A DNA stretch of 38,452 nt. Origin: CAIXLI01 sp964587125 (GTDB lineage Bacteria > Pseudomonadota > Alphaproteobacteria > UBA9219). A program made the translations under genes and the position numbers. This document shows positions 24,235 through 33,373 of the stretch, in pieces. The stretch lies in the NCBI GenBank assembly GCA_964587125.1, contig CAZPKC010000020.1, forward strand, positions 1 through 38,452, in the 5' to 3' direction. Within the stretch, counting starts at the first letter, position 1; the number at the start of each line of letters is the position of its first letter. The notes under the pieces were generated by a model. It did no database searches. It saw only the letters and a program-made list of their open reading frames with translations, and was not told where the DNA came from.

Positions 24235-25701
24235 ATGATTGGTTTGTTCAAGGCAAGCAAGGCGGGCGACGGAGCCGCGCGCGCTCCGATGGTCGCCGGA
24301 GCCTTTTATCCCGATAACCCCGAAGAATTGCATCATATGATCTCGCGGCTTCTGGCCGATGCGCCGCCGCAGCCCCTCGATGGGCCGGTCTATGCCCTGG
24401 TCGCGCCCCATGCGGGTTATGTGTATTCGGCGCAAATCGCGGCGCGTTCTTTCGCGCTTATCCGGGGGCATAAGTACAAAAGAGTCGTTGTCATCGCCCC
24501 CTCGCACGTCGAGCCTTTTTCCTTCACGTCGATATATGAAGGCGCGGCCTATGCCACGCCGCTTGGCTCCGTTCCGGTCGATAGGGATTTTGCGGAAAAG
24601 TTGGCGCGAACGGACCCGTCGCTCAAAGTGTCGGACGTAGGGCACGGATCCCATCAGGGGCGATCGGAACACGCGCTCGAAGTCGAGCTTCCCTTCCTTC
24701 AGGAAGTTCTGGGCTCGTTCAAACTTGTCCCCATCGTCATGGGCGCGGGGGATTATGATGCCTCAAGGGCCTTGGGAAACGCGCTGGCTTCGCTCATCGA
24801 GCGCGATCCTGCGACGCAAGAGCCGGACACGCTGATTGTCGCAAGCTCCGATCTTTCGCACTTTCACTCTTACGGCGAAGCCTCCTCCATCGATCGTAAA
24901 ACGCTCGCGGCGATAGGGCAGAACGATTACTTTAGCCTTTCCGTGAATTTGGAAGCAGGCGTCTGGGAGGCGTGCGGCGGCGCGCCGATCATGACCGCCA
25001 TGATCGCGACCGAGCGCATGGGGGCCAAGGGGCGGAAAATTCTGGCTTACGCGAATTCGGGAGACGTCACGGGCGACAAAACGCGCGTCGTCGGCTACGG
25101 CGCGGCGGCCTTTTTCAGGGATGAAAAAGAAAAGGAGGCCCCATCCATGTCCTTCAGCCTCGATGAGAAGGAAAAAGCCGAGCTTCTCGCGATCGCGAAA
25201 AACTCGGTTGATACCGCGGTGCGCGGAAAGAAAACGCCGCCTCTTCCGGCCGGTCTTTCCGCTGTTTTGCAAACGCCGATGGGCGCGTTCGTCACTCTGA
25301 CGAAAAACGGAGAGCTTCGCGGCTGCAAGGGCTTCGTAACGCCGAGCCAATCGTTGGCCGAGGGGGTGCGCGATATCGCGGCGCGGACGGCCTTGGAAGA
25401 TACGCGCTTTCCGCCCGTGGAAGAAGGCGAACTCAAAGACCTTAGTTACGAAATCTCGGTTCTGTCGCCCTTTCATCGCGTGACGGATCTGAAGGAAATC
25501 GAAATCGGCCGCGATGGCCTGCTGATCCGCAAGGATTTCCGGCAAGGACTTCTGCTTCCTCAGGTCGCCACGGAATACGGCTTCGACGCGGCAGAGTTCG
25601 TCCGGCAAACGGAACACAAAGCCGGACTTCCGCCCGGATCGTGGAAGGATGAAGACGCCGACCTTTTCGCCTTCTCCGCGTTCGTGTTTGGAGAAAAATA
25701 G
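24235..25701 (+). CDS. Fused Memo (AmmeMemoRadiSam B) and AMMECR1 (A) protein
   Basis: 488 residues, two domains. Residues ~10-290 are Memo-like, related to extradiol dioxygenases, with APHAGYVYSAQIAARSF and the SSDLSHF block carrying candidate metal ligands. Residues ~305-488 are AMMECR1, with the signature LRGCKGFVTPSQSL and the ARTALEDTRF segment. In many genomes these are separate genes; the fusion shows they act together. I chose ATG 24235, preceded by GGGGGA. A GTG at 24223 in frame adds four residues and has no ribosome site. Confidence 0.92.
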   Translation: MIGLFKASKAGDGAARAPMVAGAFYPDNPEELHHMISRLLADAPPQPLDGPVYALVAPHAGYVYSAQIAARSFALIRGHKYKRVVVIAPSHVEPFSFTSIYEGAAYATPLGSVPVDRDFAEKLARTDPSLKVSDVGHGSHQGRSEHALEVELPFLQEVLGSFKLVPIVMGAGDYDASRALGNALASLIERDPATQEPDTLIVASSDLSHFHSYGEASSIDRKTLAAIGQNDYFSLSVNLEAGVWEACGGAPIMTAMIATERMGAKGRKILAYANSGDVTGDKTRVVGYGAAAFFRDEKEKEAPSMSFSLDEKEKAELLAIAKNSVDTAVRGKKTPPLPAGLSAVLQTPMGAFVTLTKNGELRGCKGFVTPSQSLAEGVRDIAARTALEDTRFPPVEEGELKDLSYEISVLSPFHRVTDLKEIEIGRDGLLIRKDFRQGLLLPQVATEYGFDAAEFVRQTEHKAGLPPGSWKDEDADLFAFSAFVFGEK

Positions 25702-25919
25702 GGCGCGGCATCCTATGTGAAAAAATCGGCCTTATCTGTTTCTGGTATTTATTATTATCGACCAGCGCCCAAAAATGATATAAAATATAGTTCTTCGAAA
25801 TGTGGGATAAAATATGTTTATTGCGTTTGTTTTATCTATTTTCCGGCATTGAAAGAGTGCGAGCCGGTAAAATATCCTCTGAACGACAGGTGTTCATTTC
25901 CAAAAGATGGAGGATTCTC

Positions 25920-26702
25920 ATGAGCGCTGAAGATGATATTGCCTTTATCAGAAAGAATCCGAATTGGGGCAACGACCCGAGCACATTCCTTGACGAACAG
26001 CAAACTTATTGGAGAGCCCAAGAGGCTCTCGCAAAAGAGAGAAATCAAGTTTTGATCGACGCCTCGAACAGTTCGAGCAGTTCGTCTTCCGGCAGCTCGG
26101 GCGCCCCCCTGTTTAGCGGCTCAAGCGGTTTTTCATCCGGAGGCTACAGCGGAGGAAGCGGCGGTTGCTTTACCGGATCGACCAAGGTTTTGGTTCCGAA
26201 AAACGAGGTGGAAATCCGTTTCATCGAAAAAGGGGATATTATCAAATCCTGGGATCCTGCCGTGGGGGAATTTGTTAATCGCTCCGTGCAAAAGGTTATC
26301 AAACATACTAAACCCGCCAAAGTCATAGCCCTTACCTATGAAGAGGCAAAAGAGCCTTTGCTGGTGACGCCAAACCATCCGCTGATGACCTCAGGAAAAT
26401 ATAAGCGCGCCGGAAAATTCGAGGTTGGCGATAATCTTTCCATAGTGGTTGACGGGGAACAGGTTCTGTCTCCCGTTATTGAAATCAATCGCAATATAAA
26501 GCCTGAGCCCGTTGTCAATCTGCATACGGGCGGAAAGGAATGTAATTTTGCCGTTGGCGCTGACGGGGTTTACGCGATCGCAAATATTTACATCCATTGT
26601 GTCGCCGAGCAAATGGCCGCGCATCGTGTGGCGGAGTTCTCGCGTGAAGCGCTAAGAAACATCCCGTTTGGGCGGGGTTTAGTAAACCTCACAACGGATT
26701 AA
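25920..26702 (+). CDS. Hint-domain (hedgehog/intein-type) protein with Ser/Gly-rich linker
   Basis: 260 residues from ATG 25920 (GGAGG site at 25909). The first 45 residues are a charged helical segment. A linker of Ser then Gly (50-82) follows, and a complete Hint domain runs from Cys83 (GGCFTGSTKVLV) through the TPNHP motif (His153) to YIHC (His226-Cys227). The usual C-terminal Asn of splicing inteins is absent, so N-terminal cleavage or thioester chemistry is more likely than splicing. About 33 residues follow. No signal peptide is evident. Stand-alone Hint domains process secreted or polymorphic toxin-like proteins; the substrate here is unknown. Confidence 0.78.
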   Translation: MSAEDDIAFIRKNPNWGNDPSTFLDEQQTYWRAQEALAKERNQVLIDASNSSSSSSSGSSGAPLFSGSSGFSSGGYSGGSGGCFTGSTKVLVPKNEVEIRFIEKGDIIKSWDPAVGEFVNRSVQKVIKHTKPAKVIALTYEEAKEPLLVTPNHPLMTSGKYKRAGKFEVGDNLSIVVDGEQVLSPVIEINRNIKPEPVVNLHTGGKECNFAVGADGVYAIANIYIHCVAEQMAAHRVAEFSREALRNIPFGRGLVNLTTD

Positions 26703-27014
26703 AGGAATTACACCGATGTTTGAGGATGAATTGCCCAACCGACCTGCCAAAAACTGCCCAACTTTTTGATGAGAGCTTGCTAAATGATTGATATATGAAC
26801 AGGCTCTAAGAGTTTGTCTTGAATAACCAAGCATTTATGCTATGAACGGCGTTGAGACTTCCCGGCGGGAAAATTCGGACGGCATGTCAATATCCCCTTC
26901 GTATCTTCGTTAACCATATGTGTATTTTTTTTGTTTTGATGCTAAAATACAGATGGGTTTGCACTGTGGGGGTCAAACAAAAACATCTGCCGAAAAGTTT
27001 AGGATAGTTCAAAA
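26703..27014. other. Gene-free stretch with TGCCCAAC repeats, remnant ORF and a candidate promoter
   Basis: A 17-codon frame (26716-26769, MFEDELPNRP...) begins after AAAGGA but stops at once, resembling a gene broken near its start. TGCCCAAC occurs twice here (26732-26739, and 26755-26763 as TGCCCAACT) and again in both orientations at 35298-35364. An extended -10 TGCTAAAAT (26940-26948), without a clear -35, may drive the glycan operon that starts at 27015. Otherwise nothing is visible. Confidence 0.5.
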
Positions 27015-27941
27015 ATGACAGATTCCAATGAAATGAAAGCTAAGCCGCGTGTCGCGGTTCTGCTATACGGGTATTTGCGCACGTATGAGACGACGTGCAC
27101 TTCTTTTTTCAAACATGTGGCCGACTATCTCGATGCCGATATCTTTTATTTTGGACAGGAGCAGACGGACCGCCCAACACCCTTCAATCTTATTTTGGAT
27201 AAACACGGGTTCATCAAAGAGAATCTCAAAAATCAGATGGAGACAGTCAAAACAACGATTGATCAGGAACGCATCGCCCAGATTTACGGCAAGCGCCTGA
27301 AGAAATTCCGGTTCCACGGCGAAAAGCCCGAGAGGTTCGAAGCCATTGCAGCGACGATCAGCCGCGACGAATGGCTTTTTAAGACCGATCCCTCGCGCAT
27401 CTTTTCCCTTATGTTCAATATGACGGGCGCCTATAAGCTTATGGAGGAATATCAGCGCGAAAACAACATCGCCTACGATGTCGTCATCATGACGCGCCCC
27501 GACTTGGCTTTTTATTCGCCTTTGGACGTAAAGGTTAAGGATGGCGAGATACATATTTCGAACGGGCAGGGCTTCCACCCCTCGGAGGGATACAAGTGGT
27601 GCGTCAACGCTCCTGCCTTCTTCTACAGAAATACCGAAACCGGCGACGCAATCCCATCGGGCGACGATTTCAACGATCAAATCTTGGTCTTGACCAAGAA
27701 GGACGCACCGGCATTCGGTACGCTTTTCGATGACATTATCGGGTATGCCAGGATGCGCGTTCCTTTGACCTCAGAGACGCTTCTGTATTTCCATTTTTGC
27801 GTTAAGAAGCGGCTTGCCAAGGTCAAAAACAATTGGCTTTACGACATCTTTCGATTCGATCAGCCGACCATTTTCAATATTACTGACCTTCCTAAAATTC
27901 GCGAGATCGATCCCTATAACCCTAAAGCCCAGAGGTCGTAA
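27015..27941 (+). CDS. Glycosyltransferase-like protein of unknown family
   Basis: 308 residues, no membrane helix or signal peptide. It begins with strand RVAVLLYGYLRTYE and contains YDVVIMTRPDLAFYSPL, a layout (strand, TRPDL, acidic turn) seen in poorly characterised GT-A-like proteins of capsule and O-antigen clusters. A GDDFNDQILVLTK segment also fits nucleotide-sugar transferases. I cannot assign donor or acceptor. It is the first gene of the operon, 27 bp before the tandem nucleotidyltransferase, with AGGA upstream of the ATG. Confidence 0.6.
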   Translation: MTDSNEMKAKPRVAVLLYGYLRTYETTCTSFFKHVADYLDADIFYFGQEQTDRPTPFNLILDKHGFIKENLKNQMETVKTTIDQERIAQIYGKRLKKFRFHGEKPERFEAIAATISRDEWLFKTDPSRIFSLMFNMTGAYKLMEEYQRENNIAYDVVIMTRPDLAFYSPLDVKVKDGEIHISNGQGFHPSEGYKWCVNAPAFFYRNTETGDAIPSGDDFNDQILVLTKKDAPAFGTLFDDIIGYARMRVPLTSETLLYFHFCVKKRLAKVKNNWLYDIFRFDQPTIFNITDLPKIREIDPYNPKAQRS

Positions 27942-27968
27942 GGCTATTGGAGCGAGGGTCGTGGGATC

Positions 27969-29642
27969 ATGCAAATCGTCATTCCTATGTCCGGCTTTGG
28001 TGAACGGTTCCGCTGCGCGGGGTATGCCGTTCCGAAGCCCCTTATCGAGATCGACGGAAAGCCAATCATCGCCCATGTGATTGATATGTTTCCGGATGAG
28101 CAGGATTTCCTTTTCATTTGCAACAGCGACCATTTGGCGAATCCGGCATACCGTATGGAAGAGATTCTAAAGCAGTATTGCCCGACAGGTCGAATTATTG
28201 CCATTCCGCCGCATAAGCTTGGGCCAGTTTACGCTGTCCAGCAGGTGCAGAACCGGATCGACGATGCTTTGCCGGTCGTCGTCAACTACTGCGACTTTGC
28301 GTGTTTCTGGGACTGGAAGCATTTCAAGGTGTTTGTTGAGAAAACGCGCTGCGCTGGCTCCATTCCCGCCTATAAGGGCTTTCATCCGAACTCGTTAGGC
28401 ACGACCAACTATGCCTATATGCGCGAGACCGGCGGGTGGGTCGAGGATATCCAGGAGAAAAAGCCCTACACCGACGACCGTATGAACGAATTTGCATCAA
28501 GCGGGACGTACTACTTCGCAACGGGAAAGCTCATGAAAGAAGCTTTCCGGAAAACTATCGAGCAAAACCTCAATATCGGCGGCGAATATTATGTAAGCCT
28601 CGCCTACAAATATTTGCTGGGCATGAAAATGCCTGTTGCCGTTTATCCTTTGCAACATTTCATGCAATGGGGCACGCCCGAGGATGTCGCTGAATACCGG
28701 CGGTGGTCGGATGCTTTCCGTGTGCTGATTGAGCCGAAAAAAGAGCCTTTCCTCGCGCGCGGAGCATTCGTCGTTCCCATGGCGGGATTGGGCCAGCGCT
28801 TTGCAAACGGGGGATATAAGATGCCGAAACCCCTGATCCCTGTTTCGGGAAGACCCATGATCGTGAATGCGGTAGAAACGTTGCCTGCCGCATCGCAGCA
28901 GGCATTCGTTGTGAGAAGCGATATGCCTGGATGCCATGAAGTGGAAGCCGAATTAAAAAAACTTTATCCCGAAGCCGTCATCGAAGAAATCCCTTCTGTA
29001 ACAGACGGTCAGGCGCGGACGGCCTTGATCGGACTTGATGCGTTGGAACGAGCTCTGGGCCCTGTCTCTGAGCCCATCACGTTCGGCGCGTGCGACAGCG
29101 GGATGCTGTACGATAGAAAGGGCTTTCGAGACTTATTCGACAATCCAGAGACCGATGTGGTGGTTTGGGGCGTGAGAGGTCACGTGAACGCCTTGCGCCG
29201 ACCAGAGATGTTCGGCTGGATAGACGCCGAAGACGGAAGAATTCGTCACATATCAGTGAAAAAGCCCCTTACTTCGCCAATAAACGACCCGATTGTTTTG
29301 GGCTGCTTTACATTTCGTCGCGCGGGCGATTTCCGGCGCGCCGTCGAAAGGCTTATCGCGCGAGAGGGAAAGATCAATAACGAATACTATATCGACGCAT
29401 GTATCAATGACGCGCTTGAACTTGGGATGACATGCCGCTTGTTTGAGGTCGATCATTTTTTTTCCTGGGGCACGCCCGACGAACTCAAGACCTTCGAATA
29501 CTGGCAATCCTGTTTCCATAAATGGGAAAGCCACCCCTATCGCCTCAATTTGGATATGGGCATTCCGCGGGAGAAAGTCTTTGGTCTTGAAGAGCGGTAT
29601 CGTGCCATCGTGCCCGACATCGTCGGGCCTCCTTCATGTTGA
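27969..29642 (+). CDS. Tandem-duplicated sugar-nucleotidyltransferase-like protein
   Basis: 557 residues with two full NTP-transferase domains in one chain. Domain 1 (~1-250) starts IVIPMSGFGERF...AVPKPLIEI; domain 2 (~262-515) starts FVVPMAGLGQRF...KMPKPLIPV. Both keep the glycine-rich nucleotide loop, the PKPL Lys and the closing (Q/S)WGTP(E/D)(D/E) motif, so neither looks dead. Each domain resembles enzymes that activate a sugar or polyol phosphate with NTP, making two different activated substrates or a pseudo-dimer possible. A GGAGCGAGG-like site precedes ATG 27969. The next gene overlaps by 7 bp. Confidence 0.82.
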   Translation: MQIVIPMSGFGERFRCAGYAVPKPLIEIDGKPIIAHVIDMFPDEQDFLFICNSDHLANPAYRMEEILKQYCPTGRIIAIPPHKLGPVYAVQQVQNRIDDALPVVVNYCDFACFWDWKHFKVFVEKTRCAGSIPAYKGFHPNSLGTTNYAYMRETGGWVEDIQEKKPYTDDRMNEFASSGTYYFATGKLMKEAFRKTIEQNLNIGGEYYVSLAYKYLLGMKMPVAVYPLQHFMQWGTPEDVAEYRRWSDAFRVLIEPKKEPFLARGAFVVPMAGLGQRFANGGYKMPKPLIPVSGRPMIVNAVETLPAASQQAFVVRSDMPGCHEVEAELKKLYPEAVIEEIPSVTDGQARTALIGLDALERALGPVSEPITFGACDSGMLYDRKGFRDLFDNPETDVVVWGVRGHVNALRRPEMFGWIDAEDGRIRHISVKKPLTSPINDPIVLGCFTFRRAGDFRRAVERLIAREGKINNEYYIDACINDALELGMTCRLFEVDHFFSWGTPDELKTFEYWQSCFHKWESHPYRLNLDMGIPREKVFGLEERYRAIVPDIVGPPSC

Positions 29643-30040
29643 AAAGGGAAATCATCATCTTCTTGATTGTCGGCACATTGACTGTTTTGGTCGATTTTTC
29701 CGTCTATCGCGGTCTATTAGCGACCGGTTTGACCGGTTATGCCTTTGCTAAGGCAACGGGGTTTATCACAGGAACCGTCTTTGCCTATTTTGCAAATCGG
29801 TTTTGGACGTTCGGCCATAAAAACCCTCGTGCCGGAAGCGCCGTGCGCTTTATCTTGTTGTATACAGCGACGCTTGCCGTCAATGTCGGGGCTAACGCAT
29901 TAGTTCTGGAGACATACGGCATATCTGTGCTATCCGTTAATGCGGCGTTTTTGATCGCGACAAGCCTTTCCGCAACCCTCAATTTCATCGGCATGAAAGG
30001 ATTTGTTTTCAAATCCGCCTTTTCGTCGGACAGGCCATGA
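29636..30040 (+). CDS. GtrA-family membrane protein
   Basis: 134 residues with four predicted membrane helices. The N-terminal REIIIFLIVGTLTVLVDFSVY and the FANRFWTF motif are typical of GtrA. GtrA proteins are thought to move undecaprenyl-phosphate-linked sugar across the inner membrane in O-antigen glucosylation or teichoic and arabinogalactan decoration. The start overlaps the previous stop by 7 bp and the stop overlaps the GT2 gene by 4 bp (ATGA), placing it in the classical gtrA-gtrB order. Confidence 0.88.
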   Translation: MLKREIIIFLIVGTLTVLVDFSVYRGLLATGLTGYAFAKATGFITGTVFAYFANRFWTFGHKNPRAGSAVRFILLYTATLAVNVGANALVLETYGISVLSVNAAFLIATSLSATLNFIGMKGFVFKSAFSSDRP

Positions 30041-30735
30041 ATTTCTCGCTCGTCATACCTTGCTATAACGAAGCCGCTAATATCCCGGCGCTTCTGGACC
30101 ATTGTTGGAACATCGTTTCCGTGCCCGACCGGGAAGTTATTTTTGTGGATAACGGATCGACCGATAATACCCCGGGTATTCTAAAAGAGCTTCTTCCTCG
30201 TTATCCGAATTATCGTAGTGTGCGCGTCGAAATGAATCTGGGCTATGGCCATGGGATTATGGCCGGGCTTCGCGCCGCCAAAGGCCGGATTCTGGGCTGG
30301 ACCCATGCCGATCTTCAGACTGATCCGTACGATGTCGTGCGCGGATTGAGTCTTTTTTCGCGCTTTGGCGAAAGTATTTTGGTCAAGGGCCGACGCTACG
30401 GCCGACCTTGGGGCGACGTTTTTTTCACCGTAGGCACGAGTGTTTTCGAAACCTTGCTTTTTCGCAAGGTGATGTGGGACATCAATGGTCAGCCCACGTT
30501 ATTCCCAAGGTCTTTTTTCGAGACATGGCGCGACCCCCCTTTGGATTATTCGCTCGACCTTTATGCCTATTATCTTGCGCGCGCGAAAGGAGTGCGCGTT
30601 TACCGCTTCCCCGTAAAATTTGTGTTGCGGGCGCACGGCGTTTCGCATTGGAACGGCAGTTGGGCGGCTAAAAAGAAATTTATCCGCCAGACTGTCGGTA
30701 ATAGCCTTTGTCTCAAAAAGAGGCTCTTCAGATGA
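30037..30735 (+). CDS. GT2 glycosyltransferase (GtrB/dolichol-phosphate-mannose-synthase-like)
   Basis: 232 residues. The GT-A N-terminus SLVIPCYNEAANIPAL is followed by VDNGSTDNT and the THADLQTDP metal motif (a D-x-D variant). The domain matches the catalytic part of GtrB/DPM1, which loads sugar on a polyprenyl phosphate. It lacks the C-terminal membrane helices of full GtrB, so it is probably peripheral, perhaps working with the adjacent GtrA. The start overlaps GtrA by 4 bp and the stop overlaps the next gene by 4 bp. Confidence 0.87.
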   Translation: MNFSLVIPCYNEAANIPALLDHCWNIVSVPDREVIFVDNGSTDNTPGILKELLPRYPNYRSVRVEMNLGYGHGIMAGLRAAKGRILGWTHADLQTDPYDVVRGLSLFSRFGESILVKGRRYGRPWGDVFFTVGTSVFETLLFRKVMWDINGQPTLFPRSFFETWRDPPLDYSLDLYAYYLARAKGVRVYRFPVKFVLRAHGVSHWNGSWAAKKKFIRQTVGNSLCLKKRLFR

Positions 30736-31331
30736 TCCTGATCGCACATCGGCGCAACACGATCGCGGAATTGAAGGCGACCCCCCGCATGTACGGTATC
30801 GAAGTTGACATCCGTAGCTGCGGCGACGACCTCATCATCCATCATGATCCTTATATTTTGGGGGAGTCTTTTGATGTGTGGATTGCCGCCTACGCGCACG
30901 GAACCCTGATCCTCAATGTGAAGGAGGAGGGACTTGAAGCCCGGCTCATTGCGCGCATGAAGGCGAGGGGCATCTCGGATTATTTCTTCCTGGATCAATC
31001 GTTTCCGTTTCTCGTGAAATGGTCGGGACTCGGGGAGCATCGGTGCGCCGTCCGCGTTTCCGAGTTCGAAGCGGTCGAGACGGCCCTGAAATTGGCTGGA
31101 AAGGTCGATTGGGTTTGGGTCGATTGCTTCACACGTTTCCCCCTCGATCATGACGATGCGGCACGGCTGCACAGGGCAGGGTTCAAGCTTTGCCTTGTCT
31201 CGCCCGAATTGCAGGGGCGCGACGCGGGGAAGGAAATCCCCCTTCTGGCTGCCCTTTTGAAAGAGAAAAACATAATAGCCGAAGCTATTTGCACGAAACA
31301 CCCCGATTTATGGGAGAAGTTCGGCGCATGA
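30732..31331 (+). CDS. Glycerophosphodiester phosphodiesterase (GDPD)-fold protein
   Basis: 199 residues. The TIM-barrel GDPD motifs are LIAHRRN (His6-Arg7), GIEVDIR (Glu24, Asp26), LIIHHDPY (His38-Asp39) and a Lys in LILNVKEE. The usual HRG is HRR here. Family enzymes hydrolyse glycerophosphodiesters using a divalent metal; some related proteins act on sugar or lipid phosphodiesters. No signal peptide, so the protein is cytoplasmic. In this operon it may release or recycle a phosphodiester-linked building block (inference). ATG 30732 overlaps the GT2 stop; a start at 30708 would lie inside GT2. Confidence 0.75.
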   Translation: MILIAHRRNTIAELKATPRMYGIEVDIRSCGDDLIIHHDPYILGESFDVWIAAYAHGTLILNVKEEGLEARLIARMKARGISDYFFLDQSFPFLVKWSGLGEHRCAVRVSEFEAVETALKLAGKVDWVWVDCFTRFPLDHDDAARLHRAGFKLCLVSPELQGRDAGKEIPLLAALLKEKNIIAEAICTKHPDLWEKFGA

Positions 31332-33373
31332 AAAAGCTCCTTTTGCATCCTCTTTTCCTTATCGGCGTCGCTTTGCGCCTTGCGCTGATATTTCTGATTG
31401 CGCCGCGTCCCGCGACCGAGTGGTACGTCCCATTCCTTGATGCGACGTCGAGTTCTCTTTTCGTAAATCCGTGGGAGGGGTGGCTTGCTCATGGCGGCTT
31501 GGCGACTGCATTTCCTTATGGTTATGCTATGTGGTTCGTTTTCTTGCCGCTGACTCTGCTTTTCAAATTTTTGCACATTGTCCCCCTTTATGGGTACGGG
31601 GCGACGATGAGTCTTGTTGATTTTTCGTTTCTTCTTATGTTGCGCCGCCTGATTCCGGGAAGAAATACGCTTCTTTTGGCTGTTTATTGGCTTTCACCCA
31701 TCGTTATCGTCGGAGCATATGTGCTGGGGTTCAACGATCTGGTGCCTGCCTTCTTCCTTGTGGTGGCCCTTGTGTTCGTAAAGGAATATAGGCCCGTCGT
31801 CTCCGGTTTCGTCCTCATGGCTGCCGTGTCGGCCAAGCTTAACATGGTTCTCGCAGTTCCTTTCTTCCTGATTTATTTTCTGCACAATAAAGCCCAATTC
31901 CAATTTTTGTCCAAGTTCCTGAAAGGCATGGCATTCGGCTTCGTTGTGTTCATAATCCCGTTTTTGAGTTCGTCGGCCGGCATCGGCATGATTTTGAACA
32001 ATCCCGAGATGGACAAAGTCTATCGCCTGGCCGTTGATTTCGGAGATGGGATCGTCATTTATTTCGTTCCGCTTGTTTATTTTGCGATGCTTTATGCCGC
32101 TTGGCGCGTCAAGCGTTTGAATTTCGAGCTGTTCCAGACGATGCTGGGAAGCGCGTTTTTATCGGTCGTTCTTCTAACCCCCGCTTCGGCGGGCTGGTTT
32201 ATATGGATCGTTTCCTTGCTGGTCGTTTTTCAGGCGGTGTGTGGACGTTCCGCAATTGCGTTGACGGCAGTTTTTTCGGCTCTTTATGTCTTTAACTATG
32301 TGCCCATCCTCGATCCGCGCGAAATCGTTCGGCATATTTCCGCCACGCCGTTCGCTTTGCCTGAGTATTTCAGCCTTAAGATCGTGGGCCTTCTCCATAC
32401 GATGCTGTTGACGGCTGGCGTGATTCTGGGTGTGCTCATCTGGCGCGAGATGGTGAGCCGCAACGACTATTTCCGTTTATGCCAAAAGCCTTTCGTTTTA
32501 GGCGTCGCGGGCGATTCCGGCGCGGGTAAGGATACGTTTACCGATGCCATCAGGAGATTGTTCGGCGATCATTCGGTTACAATCCTTTCCGGCGACGATT
32601 ATCATTTGTGGGACAGGCAAAAGCCGATTTGGCAAGTGATGACGCATCTGAATCCGATGGCAAACGATTTGGAAGGTTTTGCAAAACACGTGATCGCTTT
32701 GGGCGACGGAAAGAGCGTTCAACTTAGACATTATAACCACAAGACCGGGCGAATGGGGCATTCCGTGTCTGTGAAGGGCAAAGACATCATTATCGCAAGC
32801 GGGCTGCATGCCTTATACCTACCGCTGTTGCGTGATTGCTACGATCTGAGTGTTTATCTTGACATCGACGAAGATCTCCGCCGCTACTTCAAAGTTGCCC
32901 GCGATGTGCACCAACGCGGGCACGATCTGGATGAAGTGCTTTTGACTCTCGAAAAACGCGAGAGGGATTCTGCCTGCTTTATCCGCCCGCAGGCCGCTCA
33001 TGCCGATCTCGTTCTCTCTCTGAAGCCCCTTCATCCGCGCATCCTTAAAGACAGGAAGGCGGGACAATCCTTGCAGTATAAACTTGTGATACGTTCGCGT
33101 CAGGGACTCAACGAACTCTTGCTCGTACGCGCCCTCGTGGGCATCTGCGGCTTGCGCGTTGATATGACGACGAACGACAATGGCTCTGTCGCCGAATTCA
33201 CGATCGAAGGAGAGACTTCGGCGCAAGATGTCGCCCTAGCCGCGCAAATGGTCTGCCCGCGCATTTTCGAATTTCTCGATCTTAAGCCCGAATGGCAAGA
33301 CGGTGTGACGGGGCTTATGCAGCTGATAACCCTTTCCCACATCGACCGAGCGCTTACGAAGAGGTTTATATAA
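31328..33373 (+). CDS. Polytopic membrane (GT-C-like) domain fused to uridine-kinase-like kinase
   Basis: 681 residues. Residues 1-385 hold about ten hydrophobic segments, and the first extracytoplasmic loop carries an acidic PFLDA, as expected for GT-C glycosyltransferases such as GtrC-type enzymes. Residues ~390-600 are a phosphoribulokinase/uridine-kinase P-loop domain: GVAGDSGAGKDTF, SGDDYHLWDR, LRHYNHKTGR, IIIASGLHALY, and RRYFKVARDVHQRG. A further ~80 residues close the protein. I know of no described protein with this fusion. ATG 31328 overlaps the GDPD stop; the longer frame would lie inside that gene. The HAD gene starts at its stop (TAATG). Confidence 0.8.
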   Translation: MKKLLLHPLFLIGVALRLALIFLIAPRPATEWYVPFLDATSSSLFVNPWEGWLAHGGLATAFPYGYAMWFVFLPLTLLFKFLHIVPLYGYGATMSLVDFSFLLMLRRLIPGRNTLLLAVYWLSPIVIVGAYVLGFNDLVPAFFLVVALVFVKEYRPVVSGFVLMAAVSAKLNMVLAVPFFLIYFLHNKAQFQFLSKFLKGMAFGFVVFIIPFLSSSAGIGMILNNPEMDKVYRLAVDFGDGIVIYFVPLVYFAMLYAAWRVKRLNFELFQTMLGSAFLSVVLLTPASAGWFIWIVSLLVVFQAVCGRSAIALTAVFSALYVFNYVPILDPREIVRHISATPFALPEYFSLKIVGLLHTMLLTAGVILGVLIWREMVSRNDYFRLCQKPFVLGVAGDSGAGKDTFTDAIRRLFGDHSVTILSGDDYHLWDRQKPIWQVMTHLNPMANDLEGFAKHVIALGDGKSVQLRHYNHKTGRMGHSVSVKGKDIIIASGLHALYLPLLRDCYDLSVYLDIDEDLRRYFKVARDVHQRGHDLDEVLLTLEKRERDSACFIRPQAAHADLVLSLKPLHPRILKDRKAGQSLQYKLVIRSRQGLNELLLVRALVGICGLRVDMTTNDNGSVAEFTIEGETSAQDVALAAQMVCPRIFEFLDLKPEWQDGVTGLMQLITLSHIDRALTKRFI

